A program made the position numbers and the translations under genes. From Megalopta genalis (lineage: Eukaryota > Arthropoda > Insecta > Hymenoptera > Halictidae): a stretch of 64,000 nt of DNA. The DNA is taken from contig NC_135018.1 in the NCBI RefSeq assembly GCF_051020955.1, positions 7,438,439 to 7,502,438 on the forward strand, written 5' to 3'. The notes under the pieces are model-generated. The model was not told the DNA's origin. It worked only from the letters and a program-made list of their open reading frames with translations, and did no database searches. Shown one piece after another: positions 32,926 to 44,347 of this stretch. Positions within the stretch are counted from its first letter, which is position 1. The number at the start of each line of letters is the position of its first letter.

Positions 32926-34248
32926 AAAATTTAAGAAAAAAAAAAATTTCCATCGCAATACGTGTCTCTTCGAATCGATACAATCTGTTGCTCCAACATT
33001 ATTGAGCGTCGTTCGTGGTAACGAAGACGTTGCTTTGTAACAGCTTCAGAGTAAATCATGCATTTTTACAATCTGAATGATCGTAAATTAAACAATTCAC
33101 AGTGACCCGCCATTTTGGCGGGTTCTGTGAGCCTAGGGTTAATCCCTCATAGTCGAAGGTGGTTATTCATCCAGGAACTCTGCGGTGTCCCGAAGAAAAC
33201 GAATAATATTCCCGCTTTCGAGCCGGCAACAATTTACAACGCGGCGGACCGGGTCATATAGTGTGCTCGGTCGGCGAATTGTACGCCGATGTTATGCAGG
33301 TAAAATATAATCAGTTGATGAAGTGGCGCGATGCGCAGCGCAGCCGGCAGAAGCGTATGGTCACTTTAATATGCAGCGCGGTTCACGGCACAAACTCGCA
33401 TTTATCATCTGGTTCTACACTTTCTAAATAGCACTTGCGAGAGTAGCTTCTACGAGAACGTGATATTCTTCCTCTTTACTTATTTAAAATGTTGAGAAAC
33501 GGGTTTTGCGCGGCAACCTATTATAGAAAAGTTTAGCGACGCCCGGGGTATGTAACTTCTCTTTCTGTATCTCTTCGTGGCGCGCGCGCGCCCTCGCGCC
33601 GTAATTCGAACTTCAAAATCCACTGTTTCCGTTCGCATTTGTTCTCGTAGTTTCGCATTTTCGTCGCGCGATCTCATAATTTGCATTTTTAACACCCAGG
33701 TATTGCAGAACCCGTCAAAATGACTAGTTTTTCAAATCACATCAATTTTTTAATTGTCGATTACATATTCAGATTGCGAAGATGCATTTTTTTTTATTTA
33801 TCTTTCCTGTTGAAGGTTGTCCCTGCGACGGACGTAATATTTTAAATTAAGGTATTACATTGTTGTACGATGAGCTGCGTCGCATCTAGCGAGAGAGTGC
33901 GACGACTGTTTACTGTCTGCGTTGCCATTTTCTTGAGGCTCCAACGGTTAAAAATTTTGTTTTTTAGTTAGTTGGCTACGGACGAGCGAGGTGTGTAGTT
34001 GTGCCTACCGAACTATCAGCCTTAATATCGATTGGCTTTATGTGTGTTTCCTTTTCTTTTTTTTCAATAAAAATTAACTCTGTTACAATTATTTGCGTTG
34101 CCTGTAAAAATTCAACATTTCCTTTAGTTTATTTGTTTTTATTACTTTTTTTTTACAGGCGTTGTTGAACCGAATATCTCTCCACTTTTGTTCACCGTGA
34201 TGTTTCTACCTGTCAAATACCAAATAATATATGGCAAGACAATACATA
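32926..34248. other. no recognised gene; hairpin at 33098
   Basis: GACCCGCCATTTTGGCGGGTTC (inner 8-bp stem at 33104-33125) lies within CACAG...CTGTG, a strong hairpin, 16 bases before GGGTTAA, so perhaps a TTAA MITE end. The remainder is mixed with no domain. Confidence 0.45.
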
Positions 34249-34547
34249 CAGGGTGTCCCAAAAGTCTCGCAATACGAAAATGCGGGGTTCCTGAGATCGT
34301 TCGAAGTAACTTTTTCCTTAGCGAAAATGCAATTCGCGGCTTTGTTTACGAGTTATTAACGAAAAACACTGACCAATAAGAGGCGAGTTCGACTGACGCG
34401 GCGATTGACTCGGCTGGCACGAGTCAGCTGATCTCGCCTCTCATTGATCGGTGTTTTTCGTTAATGCATTTTCGCTAAGGAAAAAGTTACTTCAGATGAT
34501 CTTAGGAACCCCTCATTTCCGGATTACGAGACATTTTTGGAACAATA
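34249..34547. mobile_element. Fold-back MITE CAGGGTGTCCC (F2)
   Basis: About 299 bp, fold-back arms, right end decayed (GGAACAATAC). The GC-rich centre is short. Arms share GCGAAAATGCAATTCGCGG with other copies. Confidence 0.85.
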
Positions 34548-34644
34548 CAATCTAGTACGAAAAATCTGAATGGCACGGAATTTAGAGGTAACACTCGGAA
34601 ATGAACAGCTTTTACAACAGCTTGAAGATTCGCGATCTACTACT

Positions 34645-34880
34645 TTCCTCAATATTCTCATTCCTCGCACTTATTCTTGCTGATAATTATAATTTCTCAA
34701 CGATAACGTTCCTCAATGGAAAATCCAATTTGTCTTTCGCATTAGACAGCGTGTTCCATAACTGCGCGAAAGTAAGCGTTCCACGACATTTCTCAATATT
34801 TTCACTCGTCGCACCTATTCTTGCCGGGTAATTATAATTGCTCAACGTTAACGTTTCCCAATGGAAAATTCAATTTCCCC
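34645..34880. repeat. Diverged 144-bp direct duplication
   Basis: TTCCTCAATATTCTCATTCC (34645) and TTTCTCAATATTTTCACTCG (34789) each start the same series, including TATTCTTGC, AATTATAATT, CTCAACG and CAATGGAAAAT. Confidence 0.8.
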
Positions 34881-35835
34881 GCAGTCTTTACTTTCGATTT
34901 TCCATCGGAGTCGAACGAATTCCGCCAGCGTGCAGGTGCGAGTCAGCAAAAAGTCGCGAAAAACAACGCGGCGCGAAAACAGCCGCGAGAAATCCTGCGG
35001 ATCTGACGTTTCGATTTCGAAACCGGCGAATTATCGGCGCACACAAAAAGCCTACAGAACGAACAGCAGCCCGAGTTAATATTTTAACGAAGAAAATGTT
35101 ACTTTCATTCCGGACGGTTTCCGAAGCTGTGCATCATGCGCCGTGTTTTCATCAAGCGCTAACCGTTGCGTGTGCGTGTGTGTGCTGAAAATAGTTCGTA
35201 ATAACCGGCGAAAATATTCGTTCGCGAAAAATATCCTCGAGCACAGGTATTCCTTGATCGCGTATAAATATTTATACGTGAAATCACGATAGCCCGAGGT
35301 ATCGGTCGCCGAAGGCGCTGGCGGCAATGGCGGCGTACAACACGGCTGGTTGTCGAGCGTGCTCTCGCGCTCGCCCTCTCGCTCTTGTTCGCGCTAGCGA
35401 TCTCGTTTCCGTCTTCCTGTTTACAGCGCGCGATCACGAACGCCGGCTGGCTGCTATATAGCCGCTCTCTGGCCTTTTGCCGACGAATCGCTTGTCGCGG
35501 CATAGTTTTTTCACCGGCGTATTCTCGTCGCTCTGTCATTGACACAAACCTCGTTACTCAATCTCGGACGACCGGGCCCGAACGCTTAACTCGGAAACAC
35601 TTGCTTTCCTGTAATTAATGTCACCGTTTAATTTGCTCGATTCGAGCCGATCGAGCCCGGCTGCGGACCACGATTTTCCGCGATATCGCCGAGCCTGTCG
35701 GCTTTCCCCGCAGGCCTTGGAACAGCATCAGCTTTTCGTAAAAATCGCGAACCTCGTGATTCTTTTGCGTCTCTTTTTTTTTTCATTTAGAAAGATCAGA
35801 AATCTCTTGCGTTTCTTTTTTTCACGTTTGCGTTC
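34881..35835. other. CpG-rich, no recognised gene
   Basis: Frames on both strands without a domain. Sites such as GCGTATAAATATTTATACG (35262) form a small palindrome. Confidence 0.4.
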
Positions 35836-36178
35836 TTTTATAAAAATCACAAATCTCGAGATTGTTTCACGTTCTTTTATAAAAATCACAAATCTCGAGA
35901 TTGTTTCACGTTCTTTTATAAAAATCACAAATCTCGAGATTGTTTTACGTTCTTTTATAAAAATCACAAATCTCGAGATTGTTTCACGTTCTTTTATAAA
36001 AATCACAGATCTCGAGATTGTTTCACGTTCTTTTATAAAAGTCACAAATCTCGAGATTCTTTCACGTTCTTTTATAAAAATCACAAATCTCGAGATTGTT
36101 TCACGTTCTTTTATAAAAATCACTAATCTCAAGATTCTTTCACGTTCTTTTATAAAAATCACGAATCTTGAGATTTTT
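35836..36178. repeat. 39-bp tandem array, about 9 copies
   Basis: Units of TTCACGTTCTTTTATAAAAA plus TCACAAATCTCGAGATTGT. The unit is 13 codons long and free of stops in one phase of each strand, hence the 196-codon (plus) and 144-codon (minus) frames. CTCGAG and TTTTATAAAA make the unit partly palindromic. Confidence 0.95.
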
Positions 36179-36263
36179 GCGTGTTTTGATAATATCCGTA
36201 TTCGGTAAATTAAATTTTTAACACAATTATTGACATAGAAATAATCGATGAAATATATGTATA

Positions 36264-36810
36264 TAGGGTGTTTCCTTAATCTTCGCCCACATTTTCTCGC
36301 GCACTTCTGTTAATCTGACAAAAAAATGTTTCGAACGAATGTTTATCGGTTTCCTGTTCGCTACACGACAAAACATTTAATTTTAAAAAATTGTTACTTT
36401 TTCAGTAAAAAACCGGGGTAGCCTTAATTTTTTAAAATGGCATTGCATACTTTTTACTTCGTACTAATGTAGCTCGTGTCAAGACGAATTCAACGACCTG
36501 TTGTAACATGACCTTCGAATGACCTTGAACCCCGAAATTTCAGTTGAATCAGCAGAAACGATTGAAGGTAAAAATTTGTTTGTTTTAAGATTCATCAATC
36601 GGTGAATTGATGATTTTATTACGAAAAAGTGTCATTACGTAAATTTAAAGAAAACGAAGCCACTGGGTCAGCTATGACCTAATTATTTTATTACAAAAAT
36701 GTTATTATTGGAAACAAAATCATGTCACAACCTATGCCCGAACCGGAATCCATGTTCTATAACATATGTTTGTGTTGCTAATTCACGTTGTTCTTACGTC
36801 AGTGAGCGTG
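36264..36810. mobile_element. Probable IS630-like element fragment
   Basis: Starts TATAGGGTGTTTCC and contains GACCTTCGAATGACCTTGAA and GCTATGACCTAATTATTTTA, recalling the arms at 14.4 kb (GGGATGACCTAATTTTTTT). The right part is cut by the piggyBac derivative at 36811. No coding text was recognised. Confidence 0.45.
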
Positions 36811-36954
36811 TTAACACGTTGACTGCCGCGTCACCCGTAATTCGGGTGACGCTGATTTGACTACTTACAAAGGATTTCCGAAAATATTTCGACAAATATT
36901 CTACAGGAGGTAATGAAACTATTGAATTCTTATAAAAATGGTTTATTAAAAAAA

Positions 36955-37068
36955 TTATTCGCAGTGTATAACATTAAAACATTCTCTGCAAAGTTGAGGT
37001 TGATCAGGACAACTTGGACAAAAAGTTGTTTGTTTTTTCAGATATGCTCGTGCCTCTGATCGGTCCAT
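36955..37068 (-). pseudogene. piggyBac cysteine-rich domain remnant
   Basis: 37 codons in the alternative frame, all four paired cysteines and the HC end kept. One cysteine spacer residue differs (CPSCPDQPQ as in the 52-kb copy). Confidence 0.75.
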
Positions 37069-37256
37069 TTCGTATCTTTTACTTGAACTGTAGCTTCCTC
37101 AGTATCATCAACATTTCTTTCTTCTTCCATGACCAATTCTCGTAAAATCTCGTCAATAGTATCTTCATAACATTCATTATCACTAAGATTATATTTATCA
37201 GTATCCAAATCAGAATCTGACGATGTAATTTTATTTATGCTTCTCCTTCCGGGCAA
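37038..37256 (-). pseudogene. piggyBac transposase N-terminal remnant
   Basis: 72 codons, same acidic text as the other copies, starts MPGRR, no internal stop. Confidence 0.75.
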
Positions 37257-37449
37257 TCCGATCTCTTTTCATTATTGAACAAAAATAAGGGCAGAGATTT
37301 TAAGTTATACCATTCGGTACTCGGCAAAGATTCCAACTGTTCATGCAGGAACAGAAACAGATACGAATTAACAGCGCACGCTTCCTATAGCGGCACGGGT
37401 GGCCTGTAGGAGATTTTGTTGTAAATACGCGTGGCAGTCAACGTGTTAA

Positions 37450-38445
37450 TTGGCTACTCGATGGAAGCGAATGTGAAATTTTAGAAATCAATTCTTTTAT
37501 GTATTTCTCAATGCCAAACGTCGCGCTGTGGATCGTCTGAAGCTAGATAAGAAAAATCCACGGAATTCATTGGAGCGCGAATACGGGGCGGCGGGGACAG
37601 CGGAAGTAATCGGGATCAATCAGAGGCACGCGCTAATCCGCATAAACAGTTTACGAGATCCGCCTTGCGGCTTCCCGGCGCGTTAACAGTGCGATAAATC
37701 TGGCCCGACCGCCGCGCCGGAAGAACCAACAACCGCGGTAAATTCATTACGCCGGTTGATATTAAAACGCCGCGGACAGAACTTTTCGCCGGGGGATCTT
37801 AGCTGGCTGATAAAATATCGCCGGTGAAAACTTGGCCATTATCGAGAGCCCGGCGAGTTTCCTGGAAACCTGTCGCAGATTATGCCCGGCAACGGAAGCC
37901 TCCTGCTCGAGTCGACCGAAACGAAAGAGAAAGGCAGAGGGGATAGGGAACATAATAAGCTTTCGTGATTCCTCTGGCAATTCGCGGTCATCCTCTTTGT
38001 CCCTCTTTGCGCCGCGCAGCGGGCCGAAACGCTGGACGGGACTCGATTTTTCGAAATAACGAGTGTCGTTCGAACGAATATTTGAACATTTGATATTTTG
38101 ATATTCAAATATCATTATTAATATTGGAAAATAAGATTGGCAATCGATTTCCTATTTTTACATTATTTTCGTAGTTATTTTTCGAAGACAAATTATACAT
38201 CCGCGTACCGTGCTGTCCACATCTCCTGCATCGTTATTGGATACGAAATGTACAAATATCAACTATTCTTCTGTACGTTTAACTATTTTTAATCGTAGCT
38301 TTTACTTCTACAAGTATGGTTTAAGTTCGTTTGAAAGGGTGAGCGAATGAAGGATGCAATACAGCTGTGAAGAATCTTAGTTTCTGTTAAAAAAAAAAAA
38401 ATAACAGTACTTGTAGTGTGTTCTTAATGAAATTAATAATTAATC
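37450..38445. other. no recognised gene
   Basis: GC-rich 37560-38050 with opposed frames (37762-38115 and 37832-38059), no domain; then AT-rich. Confidence 0.4.
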
Positions 38446-38640
38446 GTTTCAATAGTCCCTCAGCTTCTAAACAAAAATGGACAATTTTGGAAGAGAAGAT
38501 ACGATTTTATAGTTGTTGACAATCGGCGACTATGAAATCGGCTCTTTCCAAATTGCCCAATTTTGCTTACAAGCTGAGGGACAATCGAAGAGAATTTACC
38601 GTATTTCGTCTTTTGTCGACAATGTTATCACGCAGCCGCA
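38446..38640. repeat. Dispersed repeat R with hairpin arms, copy 1
   Basis: TCCCTCAGCTTCTAAAC at 38456 is mirrored by GCTTACAAGCTGAGGGA at 38565, giving arms of about 50 bp. The right part (38520-38640), reversed, matches 50590-50720, including ATACGGTAAATTCTC and GCCGATTGTCAACAAC. Confidence 0.7.
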
Positions 38641-40409
38641 TCGTGCAGCGGAAACAGACGTATAAAACTGTTCGTTGGAATCCGAAGCACAGAAACTTTT
38701 CGGATTCTTACAACGTAACAAGCGACAAATTAGAAGCTATTTCAGCCTCGAGATGTTCTGTGCCGTTTCTGAAACATGATAATTTGAAGCTGAAAATAAT
38801 CGAGCTTCTTTACATAACATGTACTTTTTCATAAGCGTATAATAATGTGAGAAGATTCGACATCGTTATACGAGAATATTTGGATTTTGTATTTTCGTCC
38901 CGCGAGGCCGCGCTGTGGCCCGCACCGCCGCGCCGCGAGATGAACGAACGCGTCGGCAACGGGGCGTAATCCGGACGTTCGCCAACGGTGCTCGGCCGTG
39001 TGGAACTTTCGGAGCAGTTTGCATCTTAATTAAGTAATGACGTCGCGCTGAGGACAGTTGATGAAAGCGGCGTCTCCCATCTCCTTGGACGCCGGCGCAG
39101 CACGGCGCGTTCGTTCGCGATACCAGCTGCTTTTAACTCGGAGGATTAACGGCGACTCGAAACTAATTCCTGTAACTTCAGCTTAGGATTCGCAGGATTC
39201 ACTGGTGTCAGCCGGGACGTTGTGCAACTGCATCGCGACGCTTCGGCTACCGATGACGTTGCGCAACCGGCTCGTAATCCCACGCTGTCTCGCGCCGCGC
39301 CGCGCCGGCTCATTCTTCGAACCGGGTAATCGACGATTAGAATCGGATTAGTGATTCCGGCGATCTGGTCGGTCGTGCCGTTCCTTGAAAGAAAGTTGCG
39401 CCAGACGGCGATCGAAAGTTATCGCCGGACTGCGGAAGTTTCGACGGACGATGCTTGCAGACGCGACGGAATTCTAATTCCGTGGAAGTTCATGCATTTA
39501 GCGAGCGCGATCAACCGGTCTTTAGTAAGTCCGTTATAGGTAGACGACGCGATTTGGCGCATTTCTGAGTAGACTGTGAAGTGATTAGAAGAATTCGAGG
39601 ATGTTGTTACGTTATTTTCAACATATTGTAATTATTGAAACAAGAAACACTTTTTCAATCTGACTTATATTTCATACAATCAACTTGGACAATTTTAATT
39701 TTGCATAAAGATCCGCGATCTAGTGAACTAATCTCTCTAACATCCCAAAAATATACCGATCATTCGATTCAAGTTTAAAACAGTTGATCCATTCTAAATG
39801 ATCTGTGATCAGTAGATTGCAAATTTGGCGCATTTATGAGAAAAACGAGTAGGTCAAATGCAGAACTAAAAAGTGGAGATGGGTCGAAAACCCGAAATAT
39901 TTAATTTTTCCTTTTTTTTTCTAAGGGGTATCTATATTTTGTCAGGATTCAACTTTTGAGAAATTCTTTCCAGAAAATCAAATTATTTATTGAATATGAT
40001 TAAATAGACAATTAAAATGTGCCCGAAGTTTGAACACAAACCTAGTTGGATTATTACTGGTTAAATAAAAATATATTCATATCGTCGCAATATTTTGGCG
40101 AGTTGTTTATACAAATTATTATTTATAGTAACATTAGTATTGATCTCACAAATACTGTCTTTTCTTTATTCATTGTAAGCGCATGTAATATTATATACTA
40201 ATCTTAAATTATATAAATCTTCTTTACATCTTTGGGTTGGTATCACTATTTTAGTATTTTATGACAAAAAGTAATCATTTCAATCAAAAGAAATAGGAAA
40301 GAAATGTCTTAAATTCTCAATTTGAAGATTAAAGACACAGTAAGCGAAGCAAGTTTATAGGATACCTTTTGTGCCGCAACTTACCCATTTACTATGGTAT
40401 CTATACATA
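38641..40409. other. no recognised gene; partial family T copy
   Basis: CpG-rich 38890-39540 without a defended frame. 39575-39724 is a reversed partial family T MITE: GAAGAATTCGAGGATGTTGT matches the complement of 1170-1190, and it ends TTTTGCATAAAGATCCGCG. Confidence 0.55.
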
Positions 40410-40799
40410 CAGGGTGTCCCGAAAATGTCTCGCAATCCGGAAATGGGAGCAACTTCTTCCTTTACAAAAATTTTCTCCGAGGCACCGTTAACGAGTTATT
40501 AACGAAAAGCAGTGACCAATAAGAATCGAGTACGGCTGACGCGATGCGGCCCAGCCAACCAGTTCCGCTCATTGGCTCGGCCGTCTCGCGCCAGCTGAGC
40601 TGGGATTCGACCGCTCGACCGCTGGCGCCGTTGGCTCGGCCACCTCGCGCCAGCTGAGCTCGCCTCTCATTGGTCACAGTTTTTCGTTAATAACTCGTAA
40701 ACGAAGCCGCGGATTGCATTTTCGCTAAGGAAAAAGTTGCTTCAAATGACCTCAGGAATCTCCTACTTTCGGATTGCGAGACATTATTGGGACACCCTG
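40410..40799. mobile_element. Fold-back MITE CAGGGTGTCCC (F3)
   Basis: 390 bp flanked by TA. Left arm lost about 25 bp after GGAAATGG. GC-rich centre with CGCCAGCTGAGCTGGGATTC motifs. Confidence 0.9.
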
Positions 40800-42833
40800 T
40801 ATAATATTCTCTGTGTTCCATTCATGAACTTGGCAACGTATTCAAAATCTAATTACTACGATAGAAAGTTCAATTAAGTAAAATTAAACTACTGATAAAA
40901 AAAATAGTAAAAATTAATTACTACGTCTTGTTCTATGTCGTATATTTTAATTGGAAGTTTCGTCGACCATGCGTCAATTACCCCTTTTAATCTTCCCACA
41001 TCTCACAAGTGCATGAAGTAGAAGCGTCTAATATCCTTACACTATTTCCTCTCTGAACAAAAGAAGAAAATAAACGGTGCCCCGATGCATCATTTTCTGG
41101 TCGTTGAACACGATTATTGTTTCATTGCGTATGTTAATCTTAATATACGTGGGAAAAGCCATGTATGTATTCGTGCGCACTCTTCACCTTTGAGAAAGCA
41201 AAGGTCGACTAACACGTGATCAAACAAGCTCTTCTGGATCCGTCGTCGGAGACAGAAAGATGCGGCGTCTTCCGCTGTTTTAGAAATTGAATTTCTAATT
41301 AATTCTATGTTCGATTAATCTCGAGAAACGTGCGAGCGTACAGTAACGCCGGCAATTTACTCGTTAACTTGATCGCGGTTCGTCATGCTTCTTCTTGCGG
41401 GCTTCGCAATCTACCATCAACCGTATGAACAAAGTGAAAAGTACACACGGCTCTGCGCAGCCCGAAGCAAATTCCAGCGTAGTATAATTCAGAGCAATCC
41501 GTAACGACGTTATGGTACAATAAATTTAGAAAATTGTTGAGTAAACAAAAACAAAACCAAAGGTGCGCGTTTCCTTAATTTAGAATATGCTTCTTTTGTT
41601 TCCCCATGGGAAGTTCTTTGCCAAATGATTATGAAACAAGTGCTATAAAATCGACCCGGTGTTACAGCCCAATGTAGGAAGGCATGTAGTTGCCTTTACC
41701 AATGTTTCACTTCGCTGTGGACAGAACAATCGCGTTTGTGAAACGCTAAACACTCGCGCGTAATACTTAATAATTTTTCACGAGATGCCCCGTAAAATAC
41801 TTACGTTGCAAAGACATGCATATCGGCACTGGTAATTTCTATTTCATTCACAGTGAGCAACACAGTGTCGCGAGCAAATTTTTCGGGCAAGAATTGTGTG
41901 TAAGGATCGTTTCGTGGCACTGAAATCATCGTGTTTTCGTCGCATTTTGATCGAACAATATTTGACCCTGTGATTCTTGTGTTCTTGTTTACGATTCCTT
42001 TTTCTGAAATTTCTTTAACAATCGTTTATGTTGTTCTAAACACATGATAATATCGATCTGAACGTAGGGGAGAACGCGGAATGCGGTGACATAATCTAAA
42101 ACTAACTTTCACATTTCGTTAACCACAAAAAATATAATTAAATATTTTTAATCATTCGTTATCTAACTAATTCTTGATTATAAAACATGTGATTATCAGA
42201 ATTTGAATAACTTTGAGTTATTCCATTTTTTTTCGGATATTAGTAAAAATAAACGTGTGGAAAAATTAATCAAGCTACATAACGATATGAAAGAATGTTC
42301 TTTTTTTCTTTTCATTTTAGTACCATTTTCTGAGAAAGTCGACCGTTCCGCGTTCTACTCAATTCGTTGAATCCGATAAATAAACCGAACGTGTTTTTCT
42401 CGCACTGTTGCCTTTTCCAAGCCACGTTCCCGAATATTATTAAATATTCGCTCGGACGTGGCAGCTCGACTATAAAACGAAAAATCTATTCTGTCTAAAA
42501 CTTTTACACCGTGGTTTTCCGTGTGATATTCGGCGATCGTTTCCCCAAGGAAGTAAAAAAGGGAGAAGGCAAGAAAGAAAAATGCGAAGACTTCTCTCTC
42601 TTCGTTCGCCACTTCCGGTCCGCCGGAGTTTACACTTACGATCTTCGGCTCGCATTTTCACGGCTTCCGGAATTACACGTAGACCCGAATTTACGGTTTC
42701 GCGTGTTTACACGTGTCCGTGGTGGCGACGGTGGACGGCGTAACCATGGGTTAGCCATGGGAATTGAGTTTTCATTATAATGTGTGCCTGAATTAAGAAA
42801 TTTATTCGATCATTTCTTACGAAAACGGCTCTA
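40800..42833. other. no recognised gene
   Basis: Mostly AT-rich. GGTGACATAATCTAAAACTA at 42089 matches the downstream edge of repeat Q at 13236. 42470-42780 has opposed frames with no domain. Confidence 0.45.
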
Positions 42834-43243
42834 CAGGGTGCCCCAAAAATGTCTCATAATCCGGAAATGGCGGGTTCCTCGGATCATTTGAAGCAACTTC
42901 TTCCATTACAAAAATTTTCTCCAAGGCGCCGTTTACGAGTTATTAACGAGAAACAGTGACCAATAAGAATCGAGTACGGCTGACGCGAGGCGGCCCAGTC
43001 AACCAGTTCCGCTCATTGACTCGGTCGCCTCGCGCCAGCTGAGCTGGGATTCGACTGCTCGACCGCTGGCGTCGTTGGCTCGGCCGCCTCGCGGCAGCTG
43101 ATCTCGCCTCTCATTGGTCACTGTTTTTCGTTAATAACTCGTTAACGGTGCCTCGGAGAAAATTTTTGTGAAGGAAAAAGTTGCTTCAAATGACCTGAGG
43201 AACCCGCCACTTTCGGATTGCGAGACATTTTTGGGACACCCTG
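42834..43243. mobile_element. Fold-back MITE CAGGGTGYCCC (F4)
   Basis: 410 bp flanked by TA, nearly full-length arms. Left end reads CAGGGTGCCCC, right end complement CAGGGTGTCCC. Confidence 0.9.
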
Positions 43244-44025
43244 TATAATACCAAATCCGGAACCGGCCATGTAAGTGACACCACGTAATATTACGTTGAA
43301 AAGATAAAGAAACGTCAATTATAAAACAAGCTGTTGGGGTGTAAAACACACCGCTGGACCGTTCCCGGATTAAACGGTCGAATCGTAACGAAGCGACGAG
43401 ACGAGATTGAGTTTCGCGGAGCCTCGGGCTTCTCTCCGAAAAAACCCGGCCTCTCGGCGTACGATTTTCAGCCGCTTATGCTTGGACGAGCAGTTTTCCA
43501 ATTCGATAAAGCGTTTCCGCCGAACGCCGCGGCGCGTTTCCGGCATCGTTGAAATGTCGCCGGAGCGGAAAAGAATTTTTCGTGCGGAGGGCTCCGGCTA
43601 CCCTCTGCGTCATATTAAGCGGGGAGCTCTATTGTGGAATGCGCATTTCATGGGAATGTTTCGGAATTATTCGCGAGAGCCTTCCGCGACCCGTCCTCGT
43701 TGTTACGCCGCTGATCCCGCGGACGCGCGGACGGATTGTTTCCTCGAAATTCGAAACCGGGGGACACCGGTAGTCACGCGCCTCGAGAAATGCCGGCAAA
43801 TATCTTCGCGATGTCGCGAGCAACATTCTCCCAGTTCTCAGGTAATCCTCGTTAATGCCGTTGCTTCTCGTTGCGCTTTCGATCGTTGGTAATTCGTTGT
43901 GGATATTACTATTACGTTGGCGATGGCTGTGTTAATTTTGACACAGAGTATTTAAATCGTTCAGTTAACCCCTTCACGATTAAGGGAAACATTTTTCCCC
44001 ATTTTAAAATTGACGATTGTCGTTT
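43244..44025. other. CpG-rich, no recognised gene
   Basis: Overlapping frames at 43334-43892 on both strands, none with a domain. A third of these are Arg-rich, as expected from CGN-rich DNA. Confidence 0.4.
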
Positions 44026-44347
44026 TTAACACGTCGAATGCCACGGGGGTCACCGATGACCGGCACTTAACTTGGCGGTGACGCCATGGGGGCCACCGGT
44101 GACCGGCGCGCCCAAATTGATAGAAATATATATAATTTCAAAGAAATGTCAATATCTAAAATTTTGTATTATTATCATCGTCAGTTCAAACAGTGACCCC
44201 TGTCGCAATTAACATGTCAAACATGGTTATACACTGTAACTTATCTATTGCAGATAATATTTCAACATATATGTATCGCATAAAAGAAAATTCATCGTGG
44301 CGCCACGGACAATTTCTGTAAAACCGGCGTGGCATTCAACGTGTTAA
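44026..44347. mobile_element. TTAA MITE with CACGTCGAATGCCACG end (G)
   Basis: 322 bp from TTAACACGTCGAATGCCACG to CGTGGCATTCAACGTGTTAA. Direct repeats of GGGGxCACCGrTGACCGG sit just inside the left end. Confidence 0.88.

Larger units (their letters stand above)
36811..37449 (-). mobile_element. Non-autonomous piggyBac element, copy C3
   Basis: 639 bp, TTAA at both edges. A 32-bp loss between two TTCGGGTGAC motifs in the subterminal region accounts for its shorter length. Otherwise the same layout. Confidence 0.92.

Noticed and set aside
35618..36208. 196- and 144-codon frames with 13-residue repeats as a repeat protein gene
   Set aside because: Both strands are open because the unit is 39 bp and lacks stops. 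No start context, domain or flanking exon supports a gene.
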